Assembly: GCA_019638495.1 (NCBI GenBank)
Contig: JAHBTQ010000008.1
Coordinates: 143,370-207,369, forward strand
Direction of reading: 5' to 3'
DNA: 64,000 nt
DNA from: Taibaiella sp.
Lineage (GTDB): Bacteria > Bacteroidota > Bacteroidia > Chitinophagales > Chitinophagaceae
A program made the position numbers and the translations under genes. How positions within the stretch are numbered: position 1 is the first letter of the stretch; every line of letters starts with the position of its first letter. Shown piece by piece: positions 42,955 through 52,501 of the stretch. The notes below the pieces were generated by a model. The model had not been told where the DNA came from, searched no databases, and saw only the letters and a list, made by a program, of their open reading frames with translations.

Positions 42955-45948
42955 ATGAAGCGCATCCTTGCCGCCTGCACTCTTTTCGCAGCCTTTACGA
43001 CCCACGCACAATCCTACTGGCAGCAACATGTAGCCACTAATATTGAAGTATCACTGGATGATACGCGGCACATCCTTAATGGGTATGAGGAATTCACTTA
43101 TACCAACAATTCTCCTGATACGCTCAGGTTCATCTACGTTCACCTGTTTCCGAATGCATACAAAAATGACCATACACCATTTGCAAAGCAGCAGGAGCTA
43201 AACCACAGTACAACGTTCTACTACGCTAAAAAGTCAGACAGGGGCTATATGGATAGCCTTCAGTTCACCGTAAATGGCATTTCTGCAGACCATTACGCCA
43301 CGGAGGCTACACCCGACATCGCTAGGGTCGATCTGCCACAGCCCCTCCCACCCGGTCAGAAAATAAAAGTCGCGACACCCTTTCGGGTGAAACTCCCCAA
43401 GGTATTCTCCCGAAACGGACATACCGGCCAGGCATATTATGTTTCGCAATGGTTCCCCAAACCTGCCGTGTACGACCATAAGGGCTGGCACCCCATCCCC
43501 TACCTTGACCAGGGTGAATTCTTCAGCGAATATGGCTCTTACGATGTGAAAGTGACCCTGCCGGAAAACTATGTAATACTCGCAACCGGCAACTGTCAGA
43601 CTGAATCTGAGAACAATTGGCTCGACTCATTGGCCGCTGCACCGCTCGCTTCGGACACACTTTATCGCTTTCACTTCCCTGCCAGCTCACCAAACATGAA
43701 AACGGTGCGCTTTACCGAGGATAATGTCCACGACTTTGCCTGGTTTGCTGACAAAAGATACATAGTGCGCAAGGATACGGTCCGCGCCCCCGGCACCGGT
43801 AAGCTCATCACCACCTGGACCGCATTTTTACCTACCTACCAGGCACAATGGAGGAACGGCAATAAATACCTGGCTGATGCTGTGCGCCACTATGGCAAGT
43901 GGGTAGGTCCATACCCCTACAACACAATCAAGGCAGTACTGGGCGACATGAAGGCTGGTGGCGGCATGGAGTACCCTACCATTACACTGATAGACCGGGT
44001 CGCCAGCGCAAAGCTGGAAACTGTAGTGGTGCACGAGGCAGGTCACAACTGGTTCTATGGCATGCTGGGCAGCAACGAACGTGATCATGCGTGGATGGAT
44101 GAGGGTATCAACTCATTCTACGAGCAGAAAACAACAAATGCCTTACATGGCGATACCCTGCGCAAGCGCAAGGTGGGCCTGGACGAATCGCTGGCTTACT
44201 ACCAGATGGTGGCCGCAAACGAGGACCAGGCGATTGCCACACATTCTGCCGAGTTCGCCGACATGACGCACTATGGTATAGACGTCTACTACAAAACTGC
44301 ACTCATGCTGGGCTGGCTGGAACAATATATGGGCCCGGCAAATTTTGAAGAAGGAATGAAAGACTACTTCGAAACATGGAAATACAAGCACCCCTACCCG
44401 GCAGATTTCCGCGCAGTTCTGGAAAAACACACCTCCAGGGACATTTCCTGGTTCTTTGACACCATTCTCCATACCGATAAAAAGATCGACTTCACCATTA
44501 CCCATGCCCGAATAAAGGACGGGAATACAGAGATAACCGTTGCAAACCGATCCGGAGTTGCATCACCTGTGCACGTGATAGCACTAAATAAAGAAGACAG
44601 CGCACTTGGTATCGTTACTCCCTGGAGCGAGCCTTTTGAGCATAAGACCACCCTCATGCTACCCGGCACCAATTGGAAGCACCTGAAAATAGATGAGGTG
44701 ATACCGGATGGCAAGAGCACCAATGACGTTTACCGGCGCAATGCCCTGTTTCACCATTTTGGCGTTTCAATCCGTCCGCTCCTGGGCCTGAACCGTACGA
44801 ACAAAGACAAGCTATTCATTGCCCCTGCACTCGGCAGCAATAAATACGACGGCATCATGTTGGGTCTGTTGTTCCACAACCTCACCCTACCAGAGAACAG
44901 GTTTGTATTTGCCCTGGCCCCCATGTTCTCGTTCAACACGGAAACACCCGTAGGCGCCGGATCTATTGGTTATTCATGGTTTCCGCACACCACCTTCCAC
45001 GAGATAATGCTGATGGCTGAGGGAAAATCCTTCCACAACAACAGTACCAACTATAATCTAAAAAGCGAAATCTACCCAAGGTTCACCAAGATCGCACCGT
45101 CAATACTGTTCACCTTCAAGGAGCCCAACGCGCAAAGTCAGGCTATACGCACGCTGTGGCTGAAAGCGTATAATATCAACGAAGAGATGATCGACTTTGG
45201 CGCGGACAGCACCTACACACCCCTACTACGATCTCAGCAGAACAACTACGTCCGGCTCCGTTACGATCACCGCAACCGTCGTACGTTCAATCCGTTCAGC
45301 TATGCGCTTGAGGCACATGGCAACCAGGACTTTGCCAAGGTGTCAGTTGAAGGCACAATAGACATCGACTACTTCGAAAAGAAAAAAGCACTGCATGTTC
45401 GTGGCTTTCTGGGTAAGTTCTTTGCATTCAACAGCAATCCGGCCGTTACGCAACGATACTGGCTTAATGCAAGCTACTCAGGGATGAACGACTACTTGTA
45501 TGACGGCACCTACCGCGCGCGCAATCTGCAAGACGGCTTCTCTGGTCAGCAAGTATCTGCCATGCAGGAGGGCGGCTTCAAAGTACCTGTATTTAATGGT
45601 GCATACCGCACTGACAACTGGCTCGCAGCACTGAACCTGGAGACCGATCTGCCACGTATCATACTTCCCATTCGACTGTTCCTTGATGCAGGACTTGTAC
45701 CCAACACCACCCCTGGATTCAAGAACGTAAAGAACACCATTTTCCTCTACGATGCCGGCATTTCATTGCACCTTTCGCGCGAGGTCAGCTTTTATTTTCC
45801 ACTCATCATGAGCCAGGACTTCAACGACCACCTCGCAAATACTTTTGGCAACAAGAAAGTATTCGTTCACAGCATCTCGTTTACCCTCCATTTCCAGGAC
45901 GTAAACTGGCTGCGACTTCCCGGTAAGTTTATTAAACTGGCAAATTAA
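42955..45948 (+). CDS. M1-family metallopeptidase fused to a predicted outer-membrane beta-barrel
   Basis: A 997-residue protein starting MKRILAACTLFAAFTTHAQ (signal peptide). The N-terminal ~560 residues are an M1 peptidase: beta-domain, then GGMEYPTI near residue 341, and HEAGH 360-364 with E383 (HEXXH-x18-E). The final ~390 residues, from about IRPLLGLNRTNKDKLFIAPALG, contain many amphipathic strands with Tyr/Phe/Trp girdles and end FTLHFQDVNWLRLPGKFIKLAN, as in outer-membrane barrels. The start at 42955 is preferred because the longer frame adds a poor N-terminus. Role inferred: surface or periplasmic peptidase carrying its own membrane anchor. Confidence 0.85.
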   Translation: MKRILAACTLFAAFTTHAQSYWQQHVATNIEVSLDDTRHILNGYEEFTYTNNSPDTLRFIYVHLFPNAYKNDHTPFAKQQELNHSTTFYYAKKSDRGYMDSLQFTVNGISADHYATEATPDIARVDLPQPLPPGQKIKVATPFRVKLPKVFSRNGHTGQAYYVSQWFPKPAVYDHKGWHPIPYLDQGEFFSEYGSYDVKVTLPENYVILATGNCQTESENNWLDSLAAAPLASDTLYRFHFPASSPNMKTVRFTEDNVHDFAWFADKRYIVRKDTVRAPGTGKLITTWTAFLPTYQAQWRNGNKYLADAVRHYGKWVGPYPYNTIKAVLGDMKAGGGMEYPTITLIDRVASAKLETVVVHEAGHNWFYGMLGSNERDHAWMDEGINSFYEQKTTNALHGDTLRKRKVGLDESLAYYQMVAANEDQAIATHSAEFADMTHYGIDVYYKTALMLGWLEQYMGPANFEEGMKDYFETWKYKHPYPADFRAVLEKHTSRDISWFFDTILHTDKKIDFTITHARIKDGNTEITVANRSGVASPVHVIALNKEDSALGIVTPWSEPFEHKTTLMLPGTNWKHLKIDEVIPDGKSTNDVYRRNALFHHFGVSIRPLLGLNRTNKDKLFIAPALGSNKYDGIMLGLLFHNLTLPENRFVFALAPMFSFNTETPVGAGSIGYSWFPHTTFHEIMLMAEGKSFHNNSTNYNLKSEIYPRFTKIAPSILFTFKEPNAQSQAIRTLWLKAYNINEEMIDFGADSTYTPLLRSQQNNYVRLRYDHRNRRTFNPFSYALEAHGNQDFAKVSVEGTIDIDYFEKKKALHVRGFLGKFFAFNSNPAVTQRYWLNASYSGMNDYLYDGTYRARNLQDGFSGQQVSAMQEGGFKVPVFNGAYRTDNWLAALNLETDLPRIILPIRLFLDAGLVPNTTPGFKNVKNTIFLYDAGISLHLSREVSFYFPLIMSQDFNDHLANTFGNKKVFVHSISFTLHFQDVNWLRLPGKFIKLAN

Positions 45949-45991
45949 ATTGTCCTGATTTCAATTCCCTTTAACTCACTAGCTTTAAGTA

Positions 45992-46828
45992 ATGAACACC
46001 ACTTTCAAACTCGGAAACGACCTTACAATAAACCGCATGGGCTTTGGCGCAATGCGAATTACCGGCAAAGGAATCTGGGGACCACCGGAAGACCACGATG
46101 AGGCAATACGTGTACTCAAAGCGTTACCGGGCCTTGGAGTAAACTTCATTGACACGGCAGATAGCTATGGCCCCGAGGTATCGGAAGAGCTCATTGCAGA
46201 GGCGCTCTACCCTTACCCCGCAGGAATGGTCATCGCTACAAAGGGTGGTTTCATGCGCACTGGCCCTAACCAATGGCATGTAAACGGAGACCCCGGCCAC
46301 CTGAGAAAGGCGCTGGAAGGTAGCTTAAAACGGCTGAAACTTGACACAATAGACCTGTACCAGCTTCATAGGATCGACCCCAACGTACCATTCGAAAAAA
46401 TGATGGAATTCCTCGCCGGCGTGCAGCGCGAAGGACTGGTGAAACATATTGGACTATCCGAGGTAAGTATCGACCAGATAATACAAGCCCGCGAATACGT
46501 AGACATCGTTTCAGTTCAAAACAAATACAGTATTGTTTATCGAACCTGGGAACCTGAACTGGAATACTGCGAAAAAGAAGGCATCGCATTCATCCCGTGG
46601 AACCCTATCAATGCAGGTAACATTCTATACGTGGAGAGGCTTAAAGAACTCGCCACACGCCACAACGCTTCTGTGCAGCAAGTAGCGCTGAGTTGGGTAT
46701 ACCATCGCTCACCTGTCATGCTGCTCATACCCGGCACATCAAAGCTTGCCCACCTTGAAGAGAACATGAAAGCGCCATCATTACAACTATCTGCCGAAGA
46801 AATGGAATACCTGGCCTCGGCAAGCTAA
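45992..46828 (+). CDS. Aldo/keto reductase
   Basis: A 278-residue TIM-barrel oxidoreductase with the catalytic tetrad visible: Asp54 and Tyr59 (FIDTADSYGPE), Lys84 (ATKGG) and His126 (LYQLHRID). The C-terminal NADPH site is present as LLIPGTSKLAHLEENM. These enzymes reduce aldehydes and ketones with NADPH; the substrate is not predictable. The stop overlaps the convergent 46825 gene by 4 nt. Confidence 0.93.
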   Translation: MNTTFKLGNDLTINRMGFGAMRITGKGIWGPPEDHDEAIRVLKALPGLGVNFIDTADSYGPEVSEELIAEALYPYPAGMVIATKGGFMRTGPNQWHVNGDPGHLRKALEGSLKRLKLDTIDLYQLHRIDPNVPFEKMMEFLAGVQREGLVKHIGLSEVSIDQIIQAREYVDIVSVQNKYSIVYRTWEPELEYCEKEGIAFIPWNPINAGNILYVERLKELATRHNASVQQVALSWVYHRSPVMLLIPGTSKLAHLEENMKAPSLQLSAEEMEYLASAS

Positions 46829-47451
46829 TGATGCCACACTTCCTTCCACCGCATTACGAGGTAGTCGCTTAATGCGGGCATCGCAATGTCCGGATTAGCG
46901 GTATTGTAAGCCTCATACTGGTATGCAGCACTTTCATCCGGGGTCAGTAGTATGCGCTCATGAAGCCCGTTCGAATTAGAATAGCGCATCACAGTACTCC
47001 ACAGATGTCGCCAGAACGCCTCTGTGATGCCACGTGTCAGGTACACGTTCTTTATGCTCCTGTGCTTTTGTAGTAGCGATACAATATTGGTAAAATCGAA
47101 ATCGTCAAAATTGTGCATGATCGCCTTATCAGAAAAGCCACCCAGCATTTTCTGGTGCTTTTTACTGGCAACGTCCGCATCTTCGATCTCACTTATCAGA
47201 TCAGTCAGCGCTATTTTCTGGTCCTTGCAGAACTGCCGCCACTCAGTAACACCTTTGCTCAACAGCGACTGCTTGCCATAAACTCTCGGCAGTATGTCCC
47301 AAAACAAGCTCTCATCCGTTCTGCCATAAAACCACTCCGCAATATTATCTGCCGGCCATTCGGGGCTGAAAGTGCCCACAATAAGCGTCTCAGGCTCATA
47401 GTCAACCTGATCGAGCCTTAGTTCATCGTAGAATTTATGTTTGCAGGGCAT
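46825..47451 (-). CDS. Uracil-DNA-glycosylase-superfamily-like protein
   Basis: A 208-residue protein with no signal peptide. The N-terminal segment ETLIVGTFSPEW followed by EWFYGRTDESLFWDILPRVYG resembles the G-[ST]-x-P motif and the F-Y-x-N-x-x-N-x-F-W region of uracil/hypoxanthine-DNA glycosylases. The middle part has an IALTDLISEIEDADV stretch typical of the next helix in that fold. The catalytic residues are not clearly conserved, so a base-excision role is a hypothesis only. Single gene, convergent with the aldo/keto reductase and 58 nt from the tRNA gene. Confidence 0.55.
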   Translation of the reverse strand: MPCKHKFYDELRLDQVDYEPETLIVGTFSPEWPADNIAEWFYGRTDESLFWDILPRVYGKQSLLSKGVTEWRQFCKDQKIALTDLISEIEDADVASKKHQKMLGGFSDKAIMHNFDDFDFTNIVSLLQKHRSIKNVYLTRGITEAFWRHLWSTVMRYSNSNGLHERILLTPDESAAYQYEAYNTANPDIAMPALSDYLVMRWKEVWHH

Positions 47452-47467
47452 CTAGCTAAAAGGAAAA

Positions 47468-47492
47468 ATGCGGGCGCTTCCGGCACCCGCAT
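47468..47492 (-). terminator. Terminator of the tRNA-Asn gene
   Basis: ATGCGGG and CCCGCAT form a 7-bp stem, extended by inner GC pairs around a GGAA-type loop. On the minus strand it is followed by TTTTTCC. It sits 17 nt past the tRNA 3' end. Confidence 0.75.
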
Positions 47493-47508
47493 TTGTTTTG
47501 TTTTCCAG

Positions 47509-47582
47509 CTCCCCCTTCAGGACTTGAACCTGAGACCCCATGATTAACAGTCATGTGCTCTAACCAACTGAGCTAAGGAGGA
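47509..47582 (-). tRNA. tRNA-Asn (GTT anticodon)
   Basis: On the minus strand a full 74-nt cloverleaf is visible. The 7-bp acceptor stem is TCCTCCT/AGGGGGA with one G-T pair. The D-arm is TAGCTCAGTTGGTTAGAGC and the anticodon loop is CTGTTAA (anticodon GTT, Asn). The T-arm is TCAGG-TTCAAGT-CCTGA, with discriminator G. CCA is not encoded. Downstream terminator at 47468-47492. Confidence 0.96.
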
Positions 47583-47687
47583 ATTTCCCGTTTTGGGATT
47601 GCAAAAATACTCAGTTTCTCTTTTCTACAAAATTTTTCTGCGCTTCTTGCCAAATATTTATTGTCACCATTCTTCCACCATCTGCAA

Positions 47688-49679
47688 TTACCGCACCAGC
47701 GTCACCTCGCCAGACATTCGCCCATCTTTACCCAGCCGGTCTGTAAAGTCTATCTGCCAGAAATAGACCCCCAGATCTGCATCTTTTCCCCTCACCCGGC
47801 CATCCCAGCCCTGCTCTATACTGTTTCCCAGGAACACTTCTTGCCCATATCGGCTAAACACCCTGAATGCCTTTACCCTGCTATACCCTACCGCCAGCGG
47901 CCTGAACACGTCATTATGACCATCGTTATTGGGCGAAAACGCCGTAGGCATTACAAAATAGCCCTTGTCAACCACCACTACCTTCATGGTATCGATCCCA
48001 ACACAGCCATAATCGCTGGTTACCCGCAGATAATAAACGTAAGTCCCCGTATCGTCATAGCTCGCTCGCGGATTAGCGATCGTGGTGTCATTTAGATTCA
48101 CGCGCCTCAGCCATCGGTAGGTTGTGCCACCTTTTGCATCAAATTGCACATACTCACCCTTCACAATGATTGTATCATCACCTGCATAGGGCTTAAAGTT
48201 CTGCACTACTATCTTCTTCAGCGAGCTGTCAACACAGCCCTTTGCATTCTCACTTATGAGCGTTACGTTATAGGTTTCCCCTGCGGTATAGGTGTGTACA
48301 GGGTTCTGAACACCGGATGTACTGCCGTCTCCGAAGTTCCACTGCCATGTAGTGATTGGCTTCATGGTAGAAAATGTATTATCCAGGAACGAAATTGGCA
48401 AGCCGGGACAATACCTCCCTGTGTCGTCAAACTCTGCCTTAAAAACCGGGTATATCTTCACAAACCTTGTTATGCTATCCGGGCATGTCGAGCCGGGATT
48501 CACAACCAACTTTACAAGGTAGGTCCCGGTATCCGGATAGGTATACGTTGGCTCAAATTCTGTTGATGTGGCCGGGGTGCGCCCCTCTATGTCAAAGTAC
48601 CATCTATACTCAAATCCGCCACTGCTATTGTTGATGAAAGGCACTGTATAGTCAGTGCAATTTACCATGTACGTATTGGGAGCGTGCGAAAGTAATGGCA
48701 CATCTGCAACTACCTTCTTTGAGCAATCGGTTACTACAAACTGAAATTCTCGTTTCGTTGTGTTGATCTTAATTCCGTTCCTCCATTCGTGGCAGCACAC
48801 CGTCACCAGGAAACGACCCAGTTTATTTGGAGTACCGGATATTATCCCCGTCTCGGGGTCCACCGCTATTGGGGGAAAGCCAGACATAGGATTTGAATAC
48901 GAAAATGGAGGAAAATAACCCACCGTATCCCACGGTGGCAGCGACGCCGTCACCGGCTTTATGTCGGCATCCGTGGCACCTACCTGGGCAGGACAAAATT
49001 CATAGGACAGTGAGTCTCCGTCAGGGTCGCTGGCACTATGGTCATAATAAAGCGGATTATTCAGGCAGATGATCTGCGGAGGATAATTCTTGAACACTGC
49101 AGCGCTGTTTCGCGTTCCCACCGGGGGGATCACGCAATAGTAAGTCGCGCCCTCATCACCAGGGGCTATTACATTTATGATGCTGGCGTTGCGGCAGCAG
49201 CGCTGATAAACCACCAGGTAGCCGGCCGTGCTCACCGGGAGGTTATATATCCGCTCAAACCGTTTGCGCATCAGGCAAAGCTGCGGCGCACGATTGATGC
49301 AGTCATTGCTGAAATTTGACGGCACTTTTATGTCTCCACCATTACCCCTGTCAAAATACACGCTGGTATCTACCTTGAATACTGTTGGGGTCGATCGGTT
49401 CTCATAGATCGTGAAAAACGCTGGATTATCCTGGTTTATCGCATCCTGCACGCCGGTTATACAATCCTGGTAAATATATAGCGTCACTTTATAACGCTGA
49501 TTCAGCACACCGCCAATCATAGTATCGCCAACATAAGTATAGGTAAAATCTCCTCCCACAATATGCGATGCTTTTGCATAAACGGGAAGCAACAAGACAA
49601 CCAGGAAGGAGGCTAGGATTTTGACAGCTACAGACTGCTGACCGAAGAGGGTTTTATGTTTTCGCAAGAACGTAGGCAC
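47688..49679 (-). CDS. PKD-domain surface protein with gliding-motility-type T9SS C-terminal domain (copy 1)
   Basis: A 663-residue exported protein starting at a GTG (signal segment VKILASFLVVLLLPVYAKA). The mature N-terminus SHIVGGDFTYTYVGD opens a cysteine-rich region (CINRAPQLCLMRKRF, YQRCCRNASI, ICLNNP, DPDGDSLSYEFCPAQ, TVCCHEW). Two PKD domains follow (WYFDIEGR..., WNFGDGSTSGVQNPVHTY). The end is a CHU_C/type-B sorting domain (PTAFSPNNDGHNDVFRPLA ... GWDGRVRG ... DLGVYFWQIDF ... GEVTLVR). T9SS cargo for the cell surface. A paralog lies 74 nt upstream. Confidence 0.88.
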   Translation of the reverse strand: MPTFLRKHKTLFGQQSVAVKILASFLVVLLLPVYAKASHIVGGDFTYTYVGDTMIGGVLNQRYKVTLYIYQDCITGVQDAINQDNPAFFTIYENRSTPTVFKVDTSVYFDRGNGGDIKVPSNFSNDCINRAPQLCLMRKRFERIYNLPVSTAGYLVVYQRCCRNASIINVIAPGDEGATYYCVIPPVGTRNSAAVFKNYPPQIICLNNPLYYDHSASDPDGDSLSYEFCPAQVGATDADIKPVTASLPPWDTVGYFPPFSYSNPMSGFPPIAVDPETGIISGTPNKLGRFLVTVCCHEWRNGIKINTTKREFQFVVTDCSKKVVADVPLLSHAPNTYMVNCTDYTVPFINNSSGGFEYRWYFDIEGRTPATSTEFEPTYTYPDTGTYLVKLVVNPGSTCPDSITRFVKIYPVFKAEFDDTGRYCPGLPISFLDNTFSTMKPITTWQWNFGDGSTSGVQNPVHTYTAGETYNVTLISENAKGCVDSSLKKIVVQNFKPYAGDDTIIVKGEYVQFDAKGGTTYRWLRRVNLNDTTIANPRASYDDTGTYVYYLRVTSDYGCVGIDTMKVVVVDKGYFVMPTAFSPNNDGHNDVFRPLAVGYSRVKAFRVFSRYGQEVFLGNSIEQGWDGRVRGKDADLGVYFWQIDFTDRLGKDGRMSGEVTLVR

Positions 49680-49752
49680 TTGAACGCCCGTTGGTGACGC
49701 ATATAAAGTTAAGTGTTTTTGAGGTCAGCACCGTTAACCGGCCAATATATCT

Positions 49753-51705
49753 CTACCTGAGTAGCGTCACATCCCCTGCTTTAAAACCTTCTTTCCCAAA
49801 GCGATCTATGTAGAGCATCTCCCAGAAATACACGCCTATTTCGGCCGGGCGCCCCTTATAGGTACCGTCCCATCCCGATTCCAGCGTCTCACCAAAATAG
49901 ACTTCTTCCCCAAAACGGTTAAAAATGCGGAAGTATTTCATCTGCCGGTATCCCGCTGCCTTCGGGCGAAACACATCGTTCTTGCCATCATTATTTGGCG
50001 TAAAAGCGGTAGGCACTGTGTAGTAAGCATCAGGCACCACATACACACGCATGGTATCAAACCCTACGCAGCCAAACGCACTGGTTATACGCACCCGGTA
50101 CACATAAGTGCCTGTATCCGGATAGCTCGCACGCGGATTGCTGATGGTGGTATCATCCAGGTTTAGCTGTGGATGCCATCGGTAAGTAACACCCCCCGAA
50201 GCATCAAACCTGATATATTCTCCCTTCACAATAATAGTGTCGTCACCTGCAAACGGCCTGAAATCCTGTATCACTAATTTTTGAAGCGAGGTATCAGCGC
50301 ACCCCTTTTCATTACCCGATGCCATTACCACATTATAGGTTCCGGCAAGCGAATAGGTGTGTGTCGGATTCTGCTCGTTCGACGTAGTACCATCGCCAAA
50401 CGCCCACGACCAATTTCCAATTGGCTTAAACGTTGAACTGGTTAGGTCAGAGAACTTCAGCGGCTGCCCGGGACAATAGGCACCACTGTCGTCAAATGCC
50501 GTACGGAAACTTGGATATATCTTCACGAGCCTTGAAATACTGTCAGGGCAAGTAGAGCCGGGATTTACGATTAGCTTCACCGAATAGGTTCCTGTATCAG
50601 GGTAAGTATACTCGGGTTCAAAATCACCGGAACCCGCACCCGACACGCCAAATGACCATGTATACGCAAAGCCGCCAGAGCTCTTATTGATGAACTTCAC
50701 CGTCTTATCCTTACAATCTACAATGTAAGTATTCAGCTCATTTGAAAGTTGCGGGATATCGGCGATAACTTTTTTAGAACAGTCAGTAACCACAAACTGA
50801 AACTCCCGCCGAATGGTGTTGATCATTACACCGTCGCGCCACTCATGGCAGCATACAGTCACCAGGTACCTGCCTATTTTATTGGGCGTACCGGTTACCA
50901 TACCGGTTATTGGGTCTATACCCACCGGCGGAAAGCCGGGCATGGGAGCAGATGCGGTGTACGGAGGATAGTACTGAACTGTCGAGTTATAGGGTGGTGC
51001 CGATGCGATCTTGGGTTTTATCTGGTCAGCAGTGGCCCCCTCCAGTGCCCCGCAAAACTCATAGCTCAGGGAGTCGCCATCGGCATCTGTTGCGCTGTGG
51101 TCATAAGCCATCGGGTTGTTCAGACAAATGATCTGCGGCGGATAGTTCTTAAAAACGGCGCTACTGTTTCTTATGTTTCCCGGAATCTCGCAATAGTAGG
51201 TAGCACCCTTCGAGTCAGGATCTACCACATTTACGATACTCGCATTTCGGCAGCATCGCTGGTAGGCCACCGTATATCCCTTCACATTTGGCGGCAGCGC
51301 AATATTAGCCTCAAATTTCTTCCTGAGCAGGCACAACTGCGGAACGCGATCTATACAATCATTACTAAAATTGGCCGGCACATCTATGGACCCTCCAGAT
51401 CCCGGCGAGCGATTGTAAAATATACTATCGTATTCATAAGATCTTGGGTCTGTAAATGGCGCGCCATCATTATTATAGACCGTAAAGTTGGCAGGGTCAT
51501 CATCGGCAATGGCCCCAGGGTCACCCGTTACACAATCCTCGTAAATGAAAAGTGTGATACGATATTTCCGAAGCAGATTACCGGAAACAAGCGTATCGCC
51601 ATAATACTGATAGGTAAACTCACCGCCTACTATATGAGAAGCAAAAATATCCCCGCAAAACACGGAGACAAGGATCAACGCCGCCAGGATGGCTTTTTTT
51701 ATCAT
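49753..51705 (-). CDS. PKD-domain surface protein with gliding-motility-type T9SS C-terminal domain (copy 2)
   Basis: A 650-residue paralog of the downstream gene with the same order: signal peptide (AILAALILVSVFCGDIFA), SHIVGGEFTYQYYGD start, cysteine-rich domain, PKD domains (WSFGVSGAGSGDFEPEYTYPDTGTY, WAFGDGTTSNEQNPTHTY), and a CHU_C sorting domain (PTAFTPNNDGKNDVF ... GWDGTYKG ... GVYFWEMLYID ... GDVTLLR). DxDGDSLSYEF in both copies resembles a calcium or cadherin-like turn. The pair probably arose by tandem duplication. The alpha/beta hydrolase upstream ends 4 nt before this gene starts. Confidence 0.88.
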   Translation of the reverse strand: MIKKAILAALILVSVFCGDIFASHIVGGEFTYQYYGDTLVSGNLLRKYRITLFIYEDCVTGDPGAIADDDPANFTVYNNDGAPFTDPRSYEYDSIFYNRSPGSGGSIDVPANFSNDCIDRVPQLCLLRKKFEANIALPPNVKGYTVAYQRCCRNASIVNVVDPDSKGATYYCEIPGNIRNSSAVFKNYPPQIICLNNPMAYDHSATDADGDSLSYEFCGALEGATADQIKPKIASAPPYNSTVQYYPPYTASAPMPGFPPVGIDPITGMVTGTPNKIGRYLVTVCCHEWRDGVMINTIRREFQFVVTDCSKKVIADIPQLSNELNTYIVDCKDKTVKFINKSSGGFAYTWSFGVSGAGSGDFEPEYTYPDTGTYSVKLIVNPGSTCPDSISRLVKIYPSFRTAFDDSGAYCPGQPLKFSDLTSSTFKPIGNWSWAFGDGTTSNEQNPTHTYSLAGTYNVVMASGNEKGCADTSLQKLVIQDFRPFAGDDTIIVKGEYIRFDASGGVTYRWHPQLNLDDTTISNPRASYPDTGTYVYRVRITSAFGCVGFDTMRVYVVPDAYYTVPTAFTPNNDGKNDVFRPKAAGYRQMKYFRIFNRFGEEVYFGETLESGWDGTYKGRPAEIGVYFWEMLYIDRFGKEGFKAGDVTLLR

Positions 51706-51709
51706 CTAG

Positions 51710-52495
51710 TCAAGGGTTCCTGAAACAATAGTCAGCAAACTGCCCCAGGTCGGCAGCTAGCAGTTCCGGGCACTCAAGCATACTCATATGCCCGCATCCA
51801 TGGTATAAATGTACGAAGTTTACCGCCGATGAATGACAGAGACCTAATCCTGTACGAAAACTTATAACATTATCTTCAGCACCCATTATCCACTGCACCG
51901 GGAAATCGGCATTGCTCACCACCTCCACATTGTTTTCCCGTTCCATCATCGCCCTATAGAAATTCACAAGAGCATCCGCGGATATTTCCGAACTCTTAGC
52001 CGCCTTTTCCCGCATCAGCTCCGGGTGCTCATCACGAAACTTTGGTGCAAACAAATTCCCCGTCATCTGCCTTATGAACGCTTCTTTGCCGCCGTTTAGT
52101 ATCAGGTCTATTGCCTTCTGACGGGTCTTTTTCTTCTCCTCATCATCCGGCAGTGGTGTAGAATGGACCAGGCTCAGCCCTGCTATACACTCAGGAAATT
52201 GCCGTGCAAAAGCAAGCGCCACGTAACCTCCCATGGAGTGCCCCACTATAACAGCCCGGCTTACACCATTGGCATCCAGCATATCCTTTATCCCTGCAGC
52301 CATCCGGGCCAGCGACACCGATCCGTTCAGGGGCGAGCTACCCGCACCGGGCAGGTCCGGAGTAAAAACCATATACCTCTCTCCCAATGCACCTGAAATG
52401 CCTGCCCAAATGCTACCATCGTCCGGAAAGCCATGTATCAATACAACGGCCTGGCCGGCTCCACAAGTTGTATAATGCAGTTTCTTGCTGTCCAT
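51710..52495 (-). CDS. Alpha/beta-fold hydrolase
   Basis: A 261-residue cytoplasmic protein with oxyanion strand VVLIHGFPDDGSIW, nucleophile elbow G-H-S-M-G-G with Ser87, a late acid (WIMGAEDNVI) and the catalytic His in GCGHMSMLECPE. This set defines an active alpha/beta hydrolase such as an esterase, epoxide hydrolase-like or ring-cleavage hydrolase; the substrate is unknown. It lies between the DUF4105 gene (6 nt) and the PKD protein gene (4 nt) and is probably in one operon with them. Confidence 0.85.
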   Translation of the reverse strand: MDSKKLHYTTCGAGQAVVLIHGFPDDGSIWAGISGALGERYMVFTPDLPGAGSSPLNGSVSLARMAAGIKDMLDANGVSRAVIVGHSMGGYVALAFARQFPECIAGLSLVHSTPLPDDEEKKKTRQKAIDLILNGGKEAFIRQMTGNLFAPKFRDEHPELMREKAAKSSEISADALVNFYRAMMERENNVEVVSNADFPVQWIMGAEDNVISFRTGLGLCHSSAVNFVHLYHGCGHMSMLECPELLAADLGQFADYCFRNP

Positions 52496-52501
52496 TATGC
52501 G

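Noticed and set aside
50749..51723. 324-codon plus-strand frame opposite PKD protein copy 2
   Set aside because: Fully antisense to a protein with clear domains; composition (Arg/His/Ile-rich) is that of a shadow frame.
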